Assembly (NCBI GenBank): GCA_030248215.1
Contig: JASANG010001869.1
Coordinates: 62,001 to 126,000 of the forward strand
DNA: 64,000 bases
Source of the DNA: Enoplolaimus lenunculus
Lineage: Eukaryota > Nematoda > Enoplea > Enoplida > Thoracostomopsidae
Reading direction: 5' to 3'
Part shown: positions 34,601-41,814 of the stretch, piece by piece
How positions within the stretch are numbered: the stretch's first letter is position 1
Layout: each line of letters starts with the position of its first letter
Notes under the pieces: model-generated
The model's database searches: none
Told to the model about the DNA's origin: nothing
The model's input: only the letters and a program-made list of their open reading frames with translations
Made by a program: the position numbers and the translations under genes

Positions 34601-36821
34601 AAACGGCTGCAGCGCCTGTAGCTATCACGGTTCCTACAGGAAGTAATATTTGTTGCAACAAGAACATGAACAAGCACTGGTAGCTATGTATTTGTTATAT
34701 CGCATGCTTAAATTTTTAGTTTGAAGATATATTGAAAGCACAATTTTTGTGAGTGTCGTGTTTATTTTTCTGTTGATTGAGCGAATTATTCTGAAATACA
34801 TGGTTTTTCACTCGGTCACCGCGTTACTATACTATAGCTTGGTTTGGTTAATTATAGCTTCGTGAAATGCGTTGAAATACAGTATCTGTAGAAAGTCGAT
34901 TCCGAGAAAGTTAGAGAATGGCATGCTAGCGTACAAAATATAATTTTGAGTCAAGGAATACGAAACTTGTTATTCTTTTAATCAGTCACTGGAGAGTCGT
35001 ATATTTTGTTGATTCACACAGGCATTGCGAATAGTTTACCATTTTTTATTTTGTTATTATATGCTGTGTTTGTTTTTAATTTTTTACATGCTATTTTTTG
35101 TAAAACCACCACCACCGTTTGCCTGTCAGTCAATCGAAAAAGTAGTATTACTAGTGTTCGTTTGCGACGCTTTTCTCGAAAAAATCTTTAGATAAAATTA
35201 CATTGTGCGAAAAAGAAAATTTCTCGGATTAAAGACCTCTTCTGGAGATTCAGTTAAGTGTCCGTTTTATTTAGTTTTACGAATAATTTACTTTGAATTT
35301 TGGACTCTGCATGCTGCTTGGATCATACCACGTCTTAATTGTGTTACTAGTATTTTATCCTGATACCTATGTATCTATCTATTGTGCCAATAATTCTATC
35401 TTTTGAGATGGCTAGATTATTTATTTACATATTCTTGTGTTTATTGTTTTATTTTACCTATATTTTTCATGTGTTAATTGTATGAATGTTACAAGATCAT
35501 CAAATTACAATCACGGTTTTTCATGTTAGGTTTATCTGTTTTGGGAACTTGTCATACTACGTACCGAAATCTTACGTAGTCAACCAATTGTATGTATATA
35601 AGCATATTTTATATTTTGACATAAGCTGAGTTTTTTTATATTTTTACTTAGGTTTTTTTGTCCGAGTTTTTATTTTTGTAGTGCCACAAGAAAGAGTGGA
35701 TAATTATGCTTTATATAAAAAAAGCTGTAAATTTAAATATTCAGTGTTTAAGTATGTATATACCAAGATTCCATCCGAATTTTTATTTCCGGTCGCAATG
35801 TTTGCAAAAGTTTAATTCCTGTTCCTGCTTTACAAAACTACACTTGCTACATCTGTTTTATGATTAAAAGCATGCGCTAAAACTTTGACGTTTGACCTAA
35901 CTTAAGTAGGGTTTCAGAAACCCAGCCGGAGTTTAATGAAATAGGATCATTTGAGGACACGCGCGTTATATACACAAAGTGTATTAGCAACGAATTGATA
36001 GCACATTCGTTGTATGTTTGAGTTAAACTGTACCAATTTTTGTTTCGGAAAAATGCATTCAGTACGCTAATATGGCAAAAAATTCGTTGAAATTTGGTTG
36101 TGCGAACTGATAATTCGCGTGTCGACTCTTTTTTGTCAAAATAAGTATGTTTGCAATTGCATGCGTGCCAATATATTGCGTGTCTTATTTTCTCGTTTAT
36201 TAATTGCTGCACTGAATTATATGGTGCTACTTAAGTTTCCTTTTTGGTTTAAATGCATGAGTTATATTGCAGAGTTGCACTTGCATGCAGTGTATTTTTG
36301 CAGTCTTACGTACTGCGGAAGGGTGTACCTCAAAGAATTAATTTTAAAGACTTGACACTTGCACGAAGTCGGTGTTGCCTGAACAAAAGCAAAATTTAGA
36401 TTTGAAGACATAAATGTAGTAGAAAGAATGCCGGTTTAGCGCTGGGTGTTAATCGATTGTTTTCTGTCTGTTTTCACATAAACAGAAAGAAGATTCGAAT
36501 TTGAACACGAATTGTGTCGGAACTTTTTAAGTTAATTTTTCTTTGTTGACTTCTGCAGCGCAACAACTTTATTAAACCGAATTTGAAAACATACTTTGGT
36601 GGCTAAGTAATGGTAATTTTCGGAGGAACGCTTCATTTTATGTTTGTTTCATGCTGACTGTTTTGGTTTTTAACTTTGCAGACATTGAGAAACAATTGGA
36701 TGCGTGGGAAATTGGCATCGAGCGAGACTATCAGCGTCGCCTTGAAGAACTTCAAAGACGCGCCGACGCCGCGACCAAGGCGATTTCGGACCGCCTCCAG
36801 TACTGGGATACGTGTTCGTGA
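2618..36821 (+). CDS. LAMB1: Laminin subunit beta, whole gene (32 shared coding exons, two alternative last exons)
   Basis: This encodes a secreted basement-membrane laminin beta chain, which assembles with alpha and gamma chains in a coiled-coil heterotrimer. The exons join in phase to 1820 aa (last exon 33a) or 1803 aa (33b), close to the roughly 1790 aa of vertebrate LAMB1. Domain order: signal peptide 1-23, LN domain about 33-275, LE repeats to about 565, domain IV about 567-774, LE repeats to about 1200, coiled coil II, beta knob about 1411-1440, coiled coil I to the C-terminus. Landmarks include [44 protein letters not shown] and [10 protein letters not shown]. The match is to the LAMB1/LAMB2 class; the symbol marks that class, not a proven ortholog. 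One intron uses a GC donor. Large introns 1 and 16 host transposons. Exon entries follow. Confidence 0.96.
4857..5284. mobile_element. Foldback (long-TIR) element in intron 1
   Basis: The left arm (from about 4857) and right arm (to about 5284) are inverted copies of about 130 bp: GGCGGAGGTACAGATTC, ACGGTACCATTTTTA and GTTATGGGCCTCGAAAT on the left match, reversed, GGGCCATAACTATTG, AAATGGTACCGT and CCGTACCTCTGCC on the right. The spacer is about 130 bp and noncoding. Confidence 0.7.
6217..7174 (+). mobile_element. Tandem-repeat non-autonomous element, copy 2 (intron 1)
   Basis: This is the best preserved copy. It begins TTGAGCGAAGCGAAACTCCG with the AAACTCCGAGC/GCTCGGAGTTT stem, then CCGTCCGTCTGTCC. 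It contains about four internal units with the TAGTTAGCTAAT core and ends TCGCTCAATAAATGTAGTCC then CACTACGTACGACTGG. The inner end motif GAGCTTCGCTCAA is the reverse complement of the start, giving short subterminal inverted repeats. It lies 62 bp upstream of exon 2. Confidence 0.85.
7237..7386 (+). CDS. LAMB1: Laminin beta exon 2 (start of LN domain)
   Basis: Encodes residues about 24-73, including [19 protein letters not shown] and the STCG that opens the LN domain as in vertebrate LAMB1. Acceptor TTTCAG, donor GTAAAC. Phase 1 in, phase 1 out. Confidence 0.95.
7387..8625 (+). other. Laminin beta intron 2, with inverted transposon copy
   Basis: About half of this intron is the inverted element at 7953-8614. 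The 7387-7952 part shows no exon or further recognisable element. Confidence 0.7.
7953..8614 (-). mobile_element. Tandem-repeat non-autonomous element, copy 3 (inverted)
   Basis: Reverse-orientation copy. Its 3' end, read on the minus strand, is GTAGTTCAACTACAGCTGG; its 5' end with the CTCGGAGTTTCGCTTCGCTCAA motif lies at 8591-8614. It has fewer internal units than copy 2. Only 11 nt (TAATATTTCAG) separate it from exon 3. Confidence 0.82.
8626..8758 (+). CDS. LAMB1: Laminin beta exon 3 (LN domain)
   Basis: Encodes [20 protein letters not shown] and then [17 protein letters not shown], aligning with PYCIVSHLQEDKKCFICN of vertebrate LAMB1. Donor GA|GTAAGT. The acceptor lies beside a transposon end. 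Confidence 0.95.
9023..9196 (+). CDS. LAMB1: Laminin beta exon 4 (LN domain core)
   Basis: Encodes [36 protein letters not shown] and [15 protein letters not shown], the most conserved stretch of the LN domain. Acceptor TTTAG at 9022; donor CAG|GTGCGC. Confidence 0.97.
9487..9588 (+). mobile_element. Remnant of the tandem-repeat element
   Basis: Diverged right-end fragment: GAGCTAATTTGCAT, then GAGTTTCGCTCATTGCATG and ATTCTACTGCGACTG, matching the end of copies at 439 and 6217. Confidence 0.5.
9677..9797 (+). CDS. LAMB1: Laminin beta exon 5 (LN domain)
   Basis: Encodes [19 protein letters not shown] and [13 protein letters not shown], matching FAYDCEASFPGIST and YSDIEPSTEGE of LAMB1. Donor GAG|GTAGGA, phase 0 out. 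Confidence 0.95.
10290..10400 (+). CDS. LAMB1: Laminin beta exon 6 (LN domain)
   Basis: Encodes VIFRAIPPG and [20 protein letters not shown]. It is 111 nt, phase 0 at both ends, so skipping would keep the frame. Its first bases, GTAATA, look like a 5' splice site directly after the acceptor AG. Confidence 0.95.
10751..10912 (+). CDS. LAMB1: Laminin beta exon 7 (end of LN, first LE)
   Basis: Encodes [20 protein letters not shown], then [18 protein letters not shown], the LN-LE junction. Acceptor TTTTCAG; donor ATG|GTATGC. 162 nt, phase 0 both ends. Confidence 0.96.
11105..11231 (+). CDS. LAMB1: Laminin beta exon 8 (LE repeat 1)
   Basis: Encodes [33 protein letters not shown] and NECK, the remainder of the first eight-cysteine LE module. 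Donor C|GTATGT. Confidence 0.95.
11631..12063. mobile_element. hAT-type MITE relative in intron 8
   Basis: Ends are CAGGTTCAACCGGAGTTCC and GCTGTTGGAACCCTG, diverged forms of the CAGGGTGCAACCGG TIR. The flanks CTGTTTAT and CTATTTAG match at 6 of 8 positions, consistent with an old 8-bp target duplication. The interior has repeated TTCCTG and GGAACC motifs and no coding capacity. Confidence 0.65.
12150..12338 (+). CDS. LAMB1: Laminin beta exon 9 (LE repeat 2)
   Basis: Encodes [19 protein letters not shown] and [17 protein letters not shown], then PVDDPYGCR. This segment is nearly identical to LAMB1. Donor G|GTATAT. Confidence 0.97.
12532..12602 (+). other. tRNA-like (SINE head) candidate in intron 9
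   Basis: GTGTGGCTCAGTGGTGGAAC fits a tRNA A-box region, and GTTTGGAACTGCTCC about 40 nt later is a weak B-box. No full cloverleaf is visible. It may be a tRNA-derived SINE head; weak evidence. Confidence 0.3.
12855..13034 (+). CDS. LAMB1: Laminin beta exon 10 (LE repeat 3)
   Basis: Encodes [20 protein letters not shown], then [20 protein letters not shown] and [14 protein letters not shown]. It lines up with [19 protein letters not shown] of LAMB1. Phase 1 both ends; donor A|GTAAGC. Confidence 0.96.
13450..13559 (+). CDS. LAMB1: Laminin beta exon 11 (LE repeat 4)
   Basis: Encodes [34 protein letters not shown]. Acceptor TTTTTCAAG; donor TTG|GTGAGT. The CKRLVTG motif is shared exactly with LAMB1. 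Confidence 0.96.
13806..14024 (+). CDS. LAMB1: Laminin beta exon 12 (LE repeat 5 into domain IV)
   Basis: Encodes [34 protein letters not shown] and then [18 protein letters not shown], the entry to the laminin IV type B globule. Phase 0 both ends. Confidence 0.97.
14398..14553 (+). CDS. LAMB1: Laminin beta exon 13 (domain IV)
   Basis: Encodes [37 protein letters not shown] and [12 protein letters not shown], matching SWTGAGFVRVPEG and EYDILIRYE in LAMB1. Phase 0 both ends. Confidence 0.95.
14871..14991 (+). CDS. LAMB1: Laminin beta exon 14 (domain IV)
   Basis: Encodes [20 protein letters not shown] and then [10 protein letters not shown]. It matches HWEKAVITVQRPG by position. Donor G|GTGAGG. 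Confidence 0.92.
15247..15377 (+). CDS. LAMB1: Laminin beta exon 15 (domain IV)
   Basis: Encodes [32 protein letters not shown] and RTAFMLIDS, aligning with RYVVLPRPVCFEKGTNYTVR and YTLIDSLVL. Donor TCC|GTATGT. It contains an RGD tripeptide (GGRGDR), noted without evidence of function. Confidence 0.93.
15780..15862. mobile_element. MITE fragment in intron 15
   Basis: GAATCGGAACTTG and then GACTTCCGGTTGCACCCTGG form the right end of the CAGGGTGCAACCGG-type element. The left end was not found. Confidence 0.5.
16345..16513 (+). CDS. LAMB1: Laminin beta exon 16 (end of domain IV)
   Basis: Encodes [31 protein letters not shown] and [18 protein letters not shown], matching the FQRYRCLEN and CRNIIFSISALLHQ segments of LAMB1. 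Donor G|GTAAGA. Confidence 0.93.
17521..18160 (+). repeat. Left direct repeat flanking the intron 16 transposon
   Basis: Shares GGTTACGATTACGAATGTTT, TTCGACATTTTAGTTAATGA, CTTGAAATACATTTTTGT, AATTAGGATCATGTTCAG and the CGGGCTCGG block with 21343-21727, same orientation. It contains about 290 bp (roughly 17650-17940) that the right copy lacks. Confidence 0.8.
18180..20860 (-). pseudogene. Decayed DNA transposon (DDE-like transposase family), minus strand
   Basis: Read on the minus strand, pieces of one protein appear in order. 20222-19458 holds a hydrophilic N-terminus, then [20 protein letters not shown] and [20 protein letters not shown]. 19459-19265 holds [26 protein letters not shown] and [16 protein letters not shown] before a stop. 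19256-19085 holds [11 protein letters not shown] in another frame. 19116-18817 holds [16 protein letters not shown] and [10 protein letters not shown]. 18489-18256 holds [19 protein letters not shown]. This order of motifs is familiar from a widespread family of transposon-derived animal proteins; I do not assign a superfamily. Frameshifts, a stop and a missing segment before DKRGRH show that it is dead. The open frame at 20855-20418 may be its 5' part (less certain). Confidence 0.72.
20155..20256. mobile_element. Small MITE-like insertion within the decayed transposon
   Basis: Begins CAAGGTGCCGAACGGAACTG and ends AATCCCGTTTACAACCTG, diverged inverted ends of the CAGGGTGCAACCGG family, with GAATCGG/AACCGAAC inside. 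No clear target duplication. Confidence 0.4.
21343..21727 (+). repeat. Right direct repeat flanking the intron 16 transposon
   Basis: Same-orientation copy of 17521-18160, diverged by scattered substitutions and indels, lacking an internal ~290 bp block but with about 45 bp of its own near 21394-21450. Confidence 0.8.
22080..22223 (+). CDS. LAMB1: Laminin beta exon 17 (first LE after domain IV)
   Basis: Encodes [38 protein letters not shown] and [20 protein letters not shown] is identical to LAMB1. Phase 1 both ends. Confidence 0.96.
22562..22628. repeat. (TA)n microsatellite
   Basis: An uninterrupted run of TA dinucleotides, about 33 units, in intron 17. Confidence 0.97.
23181..23412 (+). 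CDS. LAMB1: Laminin beta exon 18 (LE repeats), GC donor
   Basis: Encodes [39 protein letters not shown] and [18 protein letters not shown]. The exon ends GAAAG and the intron begins GCAAGT: reading phase and the next exon (CQDGYYGD) force this GC-AG junction. Confidence 0.95.
23598..23770 (+). CDS. LAMB1: Laminin beta exon 19 (LE repeat)
   Basis: Encodes [37 protein letters not shown] and [11 protein letters not shown]. PCPCPxGPDSxRQ is a strong LAMB1 match. Confidence 0.96.
23909..24134 (+). CDS. LAMB1: Laminin beta exon 20 (LE repeats)
   Basis: Encodes [56 protein letters not shown] and [14 protein letters not shown]. Donor AG|GTAAGC. Confidence 0.96.
24632..24894 (+). CDS. LAMB1: Laminin beta exon 21 (LE repeats)
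   Basis: Encodes [55 protein letters not shown] and a longer acidic insert ([14 protein letters not shown]) before CNLIDGECR. The insert has no counterpart in vertebrate LAMB1. The exon ends one base into a Cys codon. Confidence 0.92.
25412..25489 (+). CDS. LAMB1: Laminin beta exon 22 (small LE exon)
   Basis: Encodes [20 protein letters not shown] then PTVECE, matching [23 protein letters not shown]. It is 78 nt, phase 1 both ends, and begins GTAAGC directly after the acceptor AG, so the junction mimics a 5' splice site. Confidence 0.95.
26239..26430 (+). CDS. LAMB1: Laminin beta exon 23 (last LE, start of coiled coil II)
   Basis: Encodes [37 protein letters not shown] and [20 protein letters not shown]. 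The CxxCFxxWD motif marks the LE to coiled-coil junction in beta chains. Confidence 0.96.
27311..27402. repeat. Perfect tandem duplication, 2 x 46 bp
   Basis: The 46-bp unit starting AGCAATACACACCTGGCTTC occurs twice head to tail without a mismatch (27311-27356, 27357-27402). It lies in intron 23. Identity suggests a recent event. Confidence 0.97.
28434..28614 (+). CDS. LAMB1: Laminin beta exon 24 (coiled coil II)
   Basis: Encodes [20 protein letters not shown] and a Glu/Lys-rich heptad segment to VRLEEL. It joins exon 23 in phase without a gap relative to LAMB1. Acceptor TTTCAG; donor AA|GTAAAT. Confidence 0.88.
28954..29138 (+). CDS. LAMB1: Laminin beta exon 25 (coiled coil II)
   Basis: Encodes [18 protein letters not shown] through [18 protein letters not shown], charged coiled coil with an N-glycosylation sequon (NAT). 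Donor G|GTATGT. Confidence 0.87.
29440..29675 (+). CDS. LAMB1: Laminin beta exon 26 (coiled coil II end)
   Basis: Encodes [39 protein letters not shown] and [14 protein letters not shown], corresponding to the MRDRVEDVMMERESQFKEK region. Phase 0 at its end. Confidence 0.88.
30055..30234 (+). CDS. LAMB1: Laminin beta exon 27 (beta knob)
   Basis: Encodes [20 protein letters not shown], then [20 protein letters not shown]. This cysteine and glycine rich island is the Lbeta knob that interrupts the long arm in beta chains only. 180 nt, phase 0 both ends, and the exon begins GTATGT right after TTTTAG. Confidence 0.94.
30474..30665 (+). CDS. LAMB1: Laminin beta exon 28 (coiled coil I)
   Basis: Encodes [40 protein letters not shown] and [15 protein letters not shown]. 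It aligns with the NLIKQIRNFLTQD region of LAMB1. Phase 0 both ends. Confidence 0.9.
30981..31144 (+). CDS. LAMB1: Laminin beta exon 29 (coiled coil I)
   Basis: Encodes [20 protein letters not shown] and [20 protein letters not shown], matching VLKMEMPSTPQQLQNLTEDI in LAMB1. Donor AA|GTGAGT. Confidence 0.9.
31456..31597 (+). CDS. LAMB1: Laminin beta exon 30 (coiled coil I)
   Basis: Encodes [20 protein letters not shown] and [20 protein letters not shown], matching VKEALEEAEKAQVAAEKAIKQ. Donor AAG|GTACTA. Confidence 0.9.
31822..31998 (+). CDS. LAMB1: Laminin beta exon 31 (coiled coil I)
   Basis: Encodes [20 protein letters not shown] and [20 protein letters not shown]. 177 nt, phase 0 both ends. 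Acceptor TTCTAG. Confidence 0.88.
32618..32801 (+). CDS. LAMB1: Laminin beta exon 32 (coiled coil I, last shared exon)
   Basis: Encodes [19 protein letters not shown], a glycine-rich break [17 protein letters not shown], then [19 protein letters not shown], matching AKTLLAQANSKLQLLK. The Gly/Pro/Ser stretch interrupts the coiled coil and is not in LAMB1. The exon ends one base into a codon (G), which suits both downstream last exons. Confidence 0.9.
32802..34401 (+). other. Laminin beta intron 32 (proximal part)
   Basis: No exon or known element seen between exon 32 and last exon 33a. Confidence 0.6.
34402..34592 (+). CDS. LAMB1: Laminin beta alternative last exon 33a
   Basis: Acceptor ATGTTACAG. 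Read after exon 32 (phase 1), it encodes [38 protein letters not shown] and [11 protein letters not shown], ending DECPLQ and stop. Hydrophobic residues follow a regular 3-4 heptad spacing (L, V, L, Y, V, L, I, L, Y), ending in a Cys about 45 residues in, where vertebrate LAMB1 has its final Cys for the beta-gamma disulfide. After that Cys there is an extra tail of about 18 residues with two more cysteines. Downstream there is an ATTAAA at 35863, a possible poly(A) signal. It could also be the sole last exon if 33b is unused. Confidence 0.85.
34593..36681 (+). other. 3' UTR of isoform 33a / intron before 33b
   Basis: No further coding exon found. ATTAAA occurs at 35863-35868. Near 35908-35928, CAGAAACCCAGCC is a fragment of the MITE family at 58518. 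Long T-rich tracts are present. Confidence 0.5.
36682..36821 (+). CDS. LAMB1: Laminin beta alternative last exon 33b
   Basis: Acceptor TTAACTTTGCAG, phase 1, matching exon 32. It encodes [40 protein letters not shown] and YWDTCS then stop. The ending Y-x-x-T-C-x-stop resembles the vertebrate LAMB1 ending (VYSTCL), so this is the canonical-looking beta terminus. The heptad pattern contains a stutter near its middle. ATTAAA at 37191 and 37680 are possible poly(A) signals. It cannot follow 33a in a transcript, since 33a ends in a stop, so the two are alternatives. Confidence 0.87.
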
Positions 36822-37819
36822 AACAATCGTCTGTGGTTCAAGTGGGAACATATTGGCGAACTTATATATGCTATAATATATGTTATGTATGTAATTATAT
36901 AGTCTCATATTGTTTTTCATTCGAAAATGAGAAATTGTCTTTTGGTCATTACTACTTGTCTGTTTTTATGAACAATCCGTTTCCGAGCAAATGGTATGGC
37001 CAAGAGTCTATAAATGCTCTGTATGTAAAAGTACAGAAAGTAAATGGATTCTGTGATGAAAATAAGGCCAACCCACGTTGGTTTTCGTCGTTATTTGAGC
37101 TCGTGGAAACATTGACCACACCACTTTAATTTTAAACTTCTAAGCCATTATTTTTATCACACATGTAATATAAACTCTGGATCATCAAAAATTAAAATAT
37201 ATTAAGTGAAGTTGGTCCTTACAAGCAATTTCAGGTTAGACATTATCGACTCTTGGCATAATATTTATACGTTCGCGAACTATCCGAGTCTCACTGTTGC
37301 ATTTTATTGACTATTATTATTTTTATTATGGTTTTTTCACTCCTGGTTTAATTTTGTTTGTTGGTTTTATGCAATGTTGATGTATAATTTCCGAAAAGTT
37401 TGGTTTTCATGCTGCCACATTATGTTCACAATATTGTATTTGATCATATATTCATTTACGTGTGTAATTTAACTATTTTTAAAACTTTTTCTTAACATAA
37501 ATTTGTATTTTAGTTAAAACCCTCGGAATTAAGATAATTGGTCAGAAGTTGTAATTTTGGACTTTGGATTATTTTTTGTTACATTTTTGGATCAGAAACG
37601 AAACAGTTAGATGCGTCAATACCGTCTGTGACGTTGAAAAATTCCATTTCAGTAGAAATTGTTATTGGTCGAAAGTATAATTAAAAAACGTTATTTTGCG
37701 GAGTTAAGAAATATCTTTTCCCAAAAACTACGTCATTATTTGGTTAACATTTTGTGTGCGACACGAAACTTTAATGCAGTGAGTGGAGCATTATACTATA
37801 CGTATTTGGTAGCTATGAC
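36822..37819 (+). other. 3' UTR of laminin beta and start of intergenic region
   Basis: AT-rich noncoding sequence with ATTAAA at 37191-37196 and 37680-37685. No other gene seen. Confidence 0.5.
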
Positions 37820-38011
37820 GGCACATGTAAAGATCACGGGCGCAACGTTTTTCTGTTGTACTAGAATAGAGTAAGCTTAAGGTTTATACTAATTTTTTGC
37901 CTGTCTTAGGCTTAGGCTTAATCTTAGGAATATGCTCATTCTTACGATTAGGCTTAAGCTTAGGCTTAGGAACATGCTTTTACTGTTCCGGCCCTGTTCT
38001 TTACATTGGCC
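37820..38011. mobile_element. MITE with TTAGGC-like interior, copy A (8-bp TSD)
   Basis: Ends GGCACATGTAAAGATCACGG and CCCTGTTCTTTACATTGGCC are inverted repeats. The 8-bp direct repeat GCTATGAC flanks it (37812-37819, 38012-38019). The middle has runs of degenerate TTAGGC / TTAAGC hexamers. Sibling copies lie at 42684-42874 and 63524-63719. Confidence 0.88.
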
Positions 38012-41000
38012 GCTATGACGAACGTCAGAATGTCACTGCACCGCAGCCAAAACTTTTCACAGTGGCGCGGTGTTAAAAGATAAAAGAAACCATGTGGTTT
38101 ACTTGAAAAACCCCGCTTATTGCAAATTGTGTTAAATTAACGACGGTGCTGAAAGAAAAGTCGTCTAGTAATTTGGCGCAGCACAGATTACTTTGAAGCT
38201 TGGGTTGTTTTGCGTTTATGCCGTACAAATTGTGGGTGTTTGACGATTCGTATACTGTTCACTGCTGTTGCTGTTGTCTTCCAATGTTATTGTTATTTTA
38301 GCATAGCTATGTAGTATAATTAGACGTCGATTAGTATTATTGTTATTGTTAAATTGATTGTGTAGTTCAACCTTTTTCGAAGCTCATCTTTTAAGCCACA
38401 ATGAACACAATTTCGAAATGTTGCCAGCATACATAAGTTGTTTCTGCATTGAAATCGATTCACCGGAATTCAAAGTGTACATTACATAAAATTGTTATTT
38501 CGGAATTTCTTCAAGTGTCCACTGGGAGGGAGCACGAAGAACGCAGTGCAGGGGAATACGCGCCCCCGGTACACGCATCGGCGCCACAAAGTCCTTTTGT
38601 AATGCTTTTTGGGTGACTGACTTGTTTTGATGCAGGGTTTCTTGTTCGAACGTTTACCGTCAAGATTTTGATTACGCATGCTAAAAAACTTACTCGTTTC
38701 GTTCATTGTTTCAAAAAGTTCCATTGTTTCAAAAAATTTCATGTTGATCGTCCAATACGTAATTTTTATTAAAAATGTCTTGGCGTGGCGTACTTCATAC
38801 AAATAAAAGTTGGCGAATGAGTCATTGGAAGGCGATCTGAATATAATTGGACACTGCAAAGATGAACCAGGTTTTTGTTGCAACTCTTTCTCTGCTACAA
38901 AGCAGAATAATTAGTGATTGTGGCGGCCTAGCTACCAACTGGGCCAAATGGTTATTCTAGACACGGTAAAAAATACAGAACCGTAGCTCTCTTAACAAAC
39001 CATAGGGTCCATTTCTCAACGCATTGCACTATACCTCTGGTTACTTTTAATTTGTTATTAATTATTTTCTTAACTATTACATTGTTTTATATATACCGTA
39101 AAGTTGTGGCCTTTTTACTATTAAAGCGCTGTGTCACCATTTTTTACTTTATTTTATGCCTGAAAATTTTCGTTATCTGACATTCGGTATTACAATGACA
39201 TTTATTATCTATTGTTATGTTTTATTTCGTACATTTATATCTGTATCTGGTTATATCTATCTTTTTACTTTCTTTCGAGGTATTTTGTCTATGCTGCAGT
39301 TTTTACTTACACTCTATGAGCTTCAGTGTTCGGCAAGGTGCAACCGGCGATAACAATTACCGGAACCAATGCAATCGGTAAAGCAAAATTACCTGATATG
39401 GCGTTGGATTTGTCAGTTTTAGCATTATGTACTATTGTTTTAAAACATTCAGCTGCAAAATTGCAAGCAGACTGAAAAGTATATCTGTATTAAAAGGCTG
39501 GAACTCCTCACATACATATTTTGGGCGTATGTCCAGCTGATTTATTTTCGTGTGCGCTCTGTAATTAGTTATTTTTGTTGAGATACAAAATTTTTTCTCC
39601 GACTGCTCTCACCAGTTTAATACTGGTTCGACTTTGTAAAAATTTCGTTTTATATAGAATGTTTTAATTTGGGACGAGTTAGGTAAGACACCGGGTTTAT
39701 CTCCATGCCCAGGTCCGCACAAAATTTAGTTTTGAATTGGATTTGAATAGAAATCAAAAATATCTAGAAAAACACTAAACATGCTGCGCTATAACGATGC
39801 CTGAGTTGCAAATGTTGGTACCACTTTGACCAGTATTAACTATAAAAGTACGACAAAAACTTTTACTACCTAAAATGCATGAATCCTCGCCAAAAATTCT
39901 GCGCCGTGCAGATTGAGACAGTTCTGGTTGAGACCTTTGTAGTATAGATATTGTGTTGTTTCTATGTATACCTACCCCTTTTCACAGTAAAGCTTACTAT
40001 TGTTATATTTACTGGAGCTTATAAATATTAATTTTGGTAATTTTAACAATCATCTGCCATGTGCCGCCAAAGATTTATTTTTCAGTATATATCTTTTTAG
40101 ATAAATCTTTCCAATTAAAGGTTCCAAAATGGTCCCATCGGCTGGTACATCCTTCATAATCTGAACCTCTGGCGAAACGAGGGTTAAAAGAACAGGGGCA
40201 GCAGTACGTAATCTGGGCCCCTTTGCAATTTAATGAAAGCCGCGTATTTATAAAAGTCGACGTACAGTTTCGTTTTTGTACGAACAGGACCACTGTTTGC
40301 AAGGTTTTACAAAATTTGTCTGTTTGGCACGTTTAATAGTTTTAACGTTTGGCACAATTTTCAGGAAAAAATTGTCGAGATTTCGTAAAAAATAAGCATA
40401 AAGTGAAACGATTTTAACAACACATTTGCAGATATTTGCTAAAATTAACAAATTAAATATGTTAACTACCTAATTTCACCTCACCTACGGTTCCGGCAAA
40501 TTTTGTTGTCCTCCGGCTCCGGTATTTTTCACTCCCTGTTGCACCATGTACTATTGCGATAGACAAGAAATCCCGTTTTGGTTCGAGAACAATGAAAATT
40601 TGGCTACACAAACTTAATCGAACCTGTGATGAATGAACAGTAGTATAATGTAAAATTGTTTTGATTCACAGAAATCTAACTGAAGCATGGCATTTCCAAT
40701 GCTAACATAGGATGTAAAGGCAAAGATGATTTACCAACGTATAGAAAGAACAGATTGTATTTCTTGTATCGTATGTATACTGATACAATTTTTATACACT
40801 TGTGCCTTGCCTGTTTTTTAGTTTGGACCATACCAAAATTGAAACGCCAAATGATCACGAAAGGATAAAACGAAATGTGAAACCTGATCTGAAACCCAAA
40901 TGGCAACCCGTTTCATTCGTTTTTAGGTTTACTTTTTCTTTATATGCGCTTTGTATTTGTTGTAACGTATCCCTGGCAGTGTGATAAAAACTGCGGCTAT

Positions 41001-41814
41001 TGTTATTGCCTTTAAAAACTGTTCATTCTGTCTAGCGGATGTCAGTGGCATTTTAGTGTTTAATTCTCGCACGTCTGACTGGAACATCCACGTTATACTG
41101 CACGCGCTACGGCAAAAAAATGTCTGGGTCTGAGTAAGGCTCGACGTCGTTTTAACACACTCTATTACGAGACCGCTATAAAATCCGGTAGTCCCTAACG
41201 AGGACGTAAAGACATATTGCACTGTGTTCATATATCATCGCAAACATACATAACAACAACACAAACACATATATACACTTATTTATTTTGCTTAATATTT
41301 TACCTTTTGTCCCGACTCCCTTCTGACAGTTTCAGGACCATTAATAGTGTTTACGTACCGCATAAAATTGAACCTATACGCTAGTTGCAGCTTCGAGTTG
41401 TACACGGTTCCCTTCCGGGTGGTTGAACAAATTTTAATATTAGCGCACGCATTATAACATGGGTGACCCATGACGTTGAGTAAGATTTTTTTGTATATGC
41501 TTGGTGAATGATATTATACCTGGCACTGGATAACCAAAATCTGTTACACTCTGTGGCAACGGACTTATCCAGCAACCCAAGGAAAACGCACAACAACAAT
41601 GCCATTTTGTTAATACTTTCGCAAGCCATTACTATACCAAGATACGCTAAAACTACCGTCAGTACCCGCAACGGGATATGCTATTTTGGGTTTTAAACTG
41701 AGAAATCTGTCTAATTAAGAGCTCGATCGAGCTATTAAGTCAAACTCACAGTTTGTGTAATTTTCCCAGTTCAAAACATACTAGGTCTACTAAGTTCGAA
41801 CTTTTTAGAAAGAG
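38012..41814. other. Intergenic, no gene seen
   Basis: No exon with splice sites and a recognisable product was found on either strand. Possible MITE ends lie at 39334 and 40548 (separate entry). Confidence 0.5.
39334..40548. mobile_element. Possible hAT-type element (CAAGGTGCAACCGG ends)
   Basis: CAAGGTGCAACCGGCGATAA at the left and TCACTCCCTGTTGCACCATG at the right are imperfect inverted ends, with CCGGAACC and GGCTCCGG motifs just inside. There is no target duplication and no coding capacity, so these could be two separate fragments. Confidence 0.35.
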
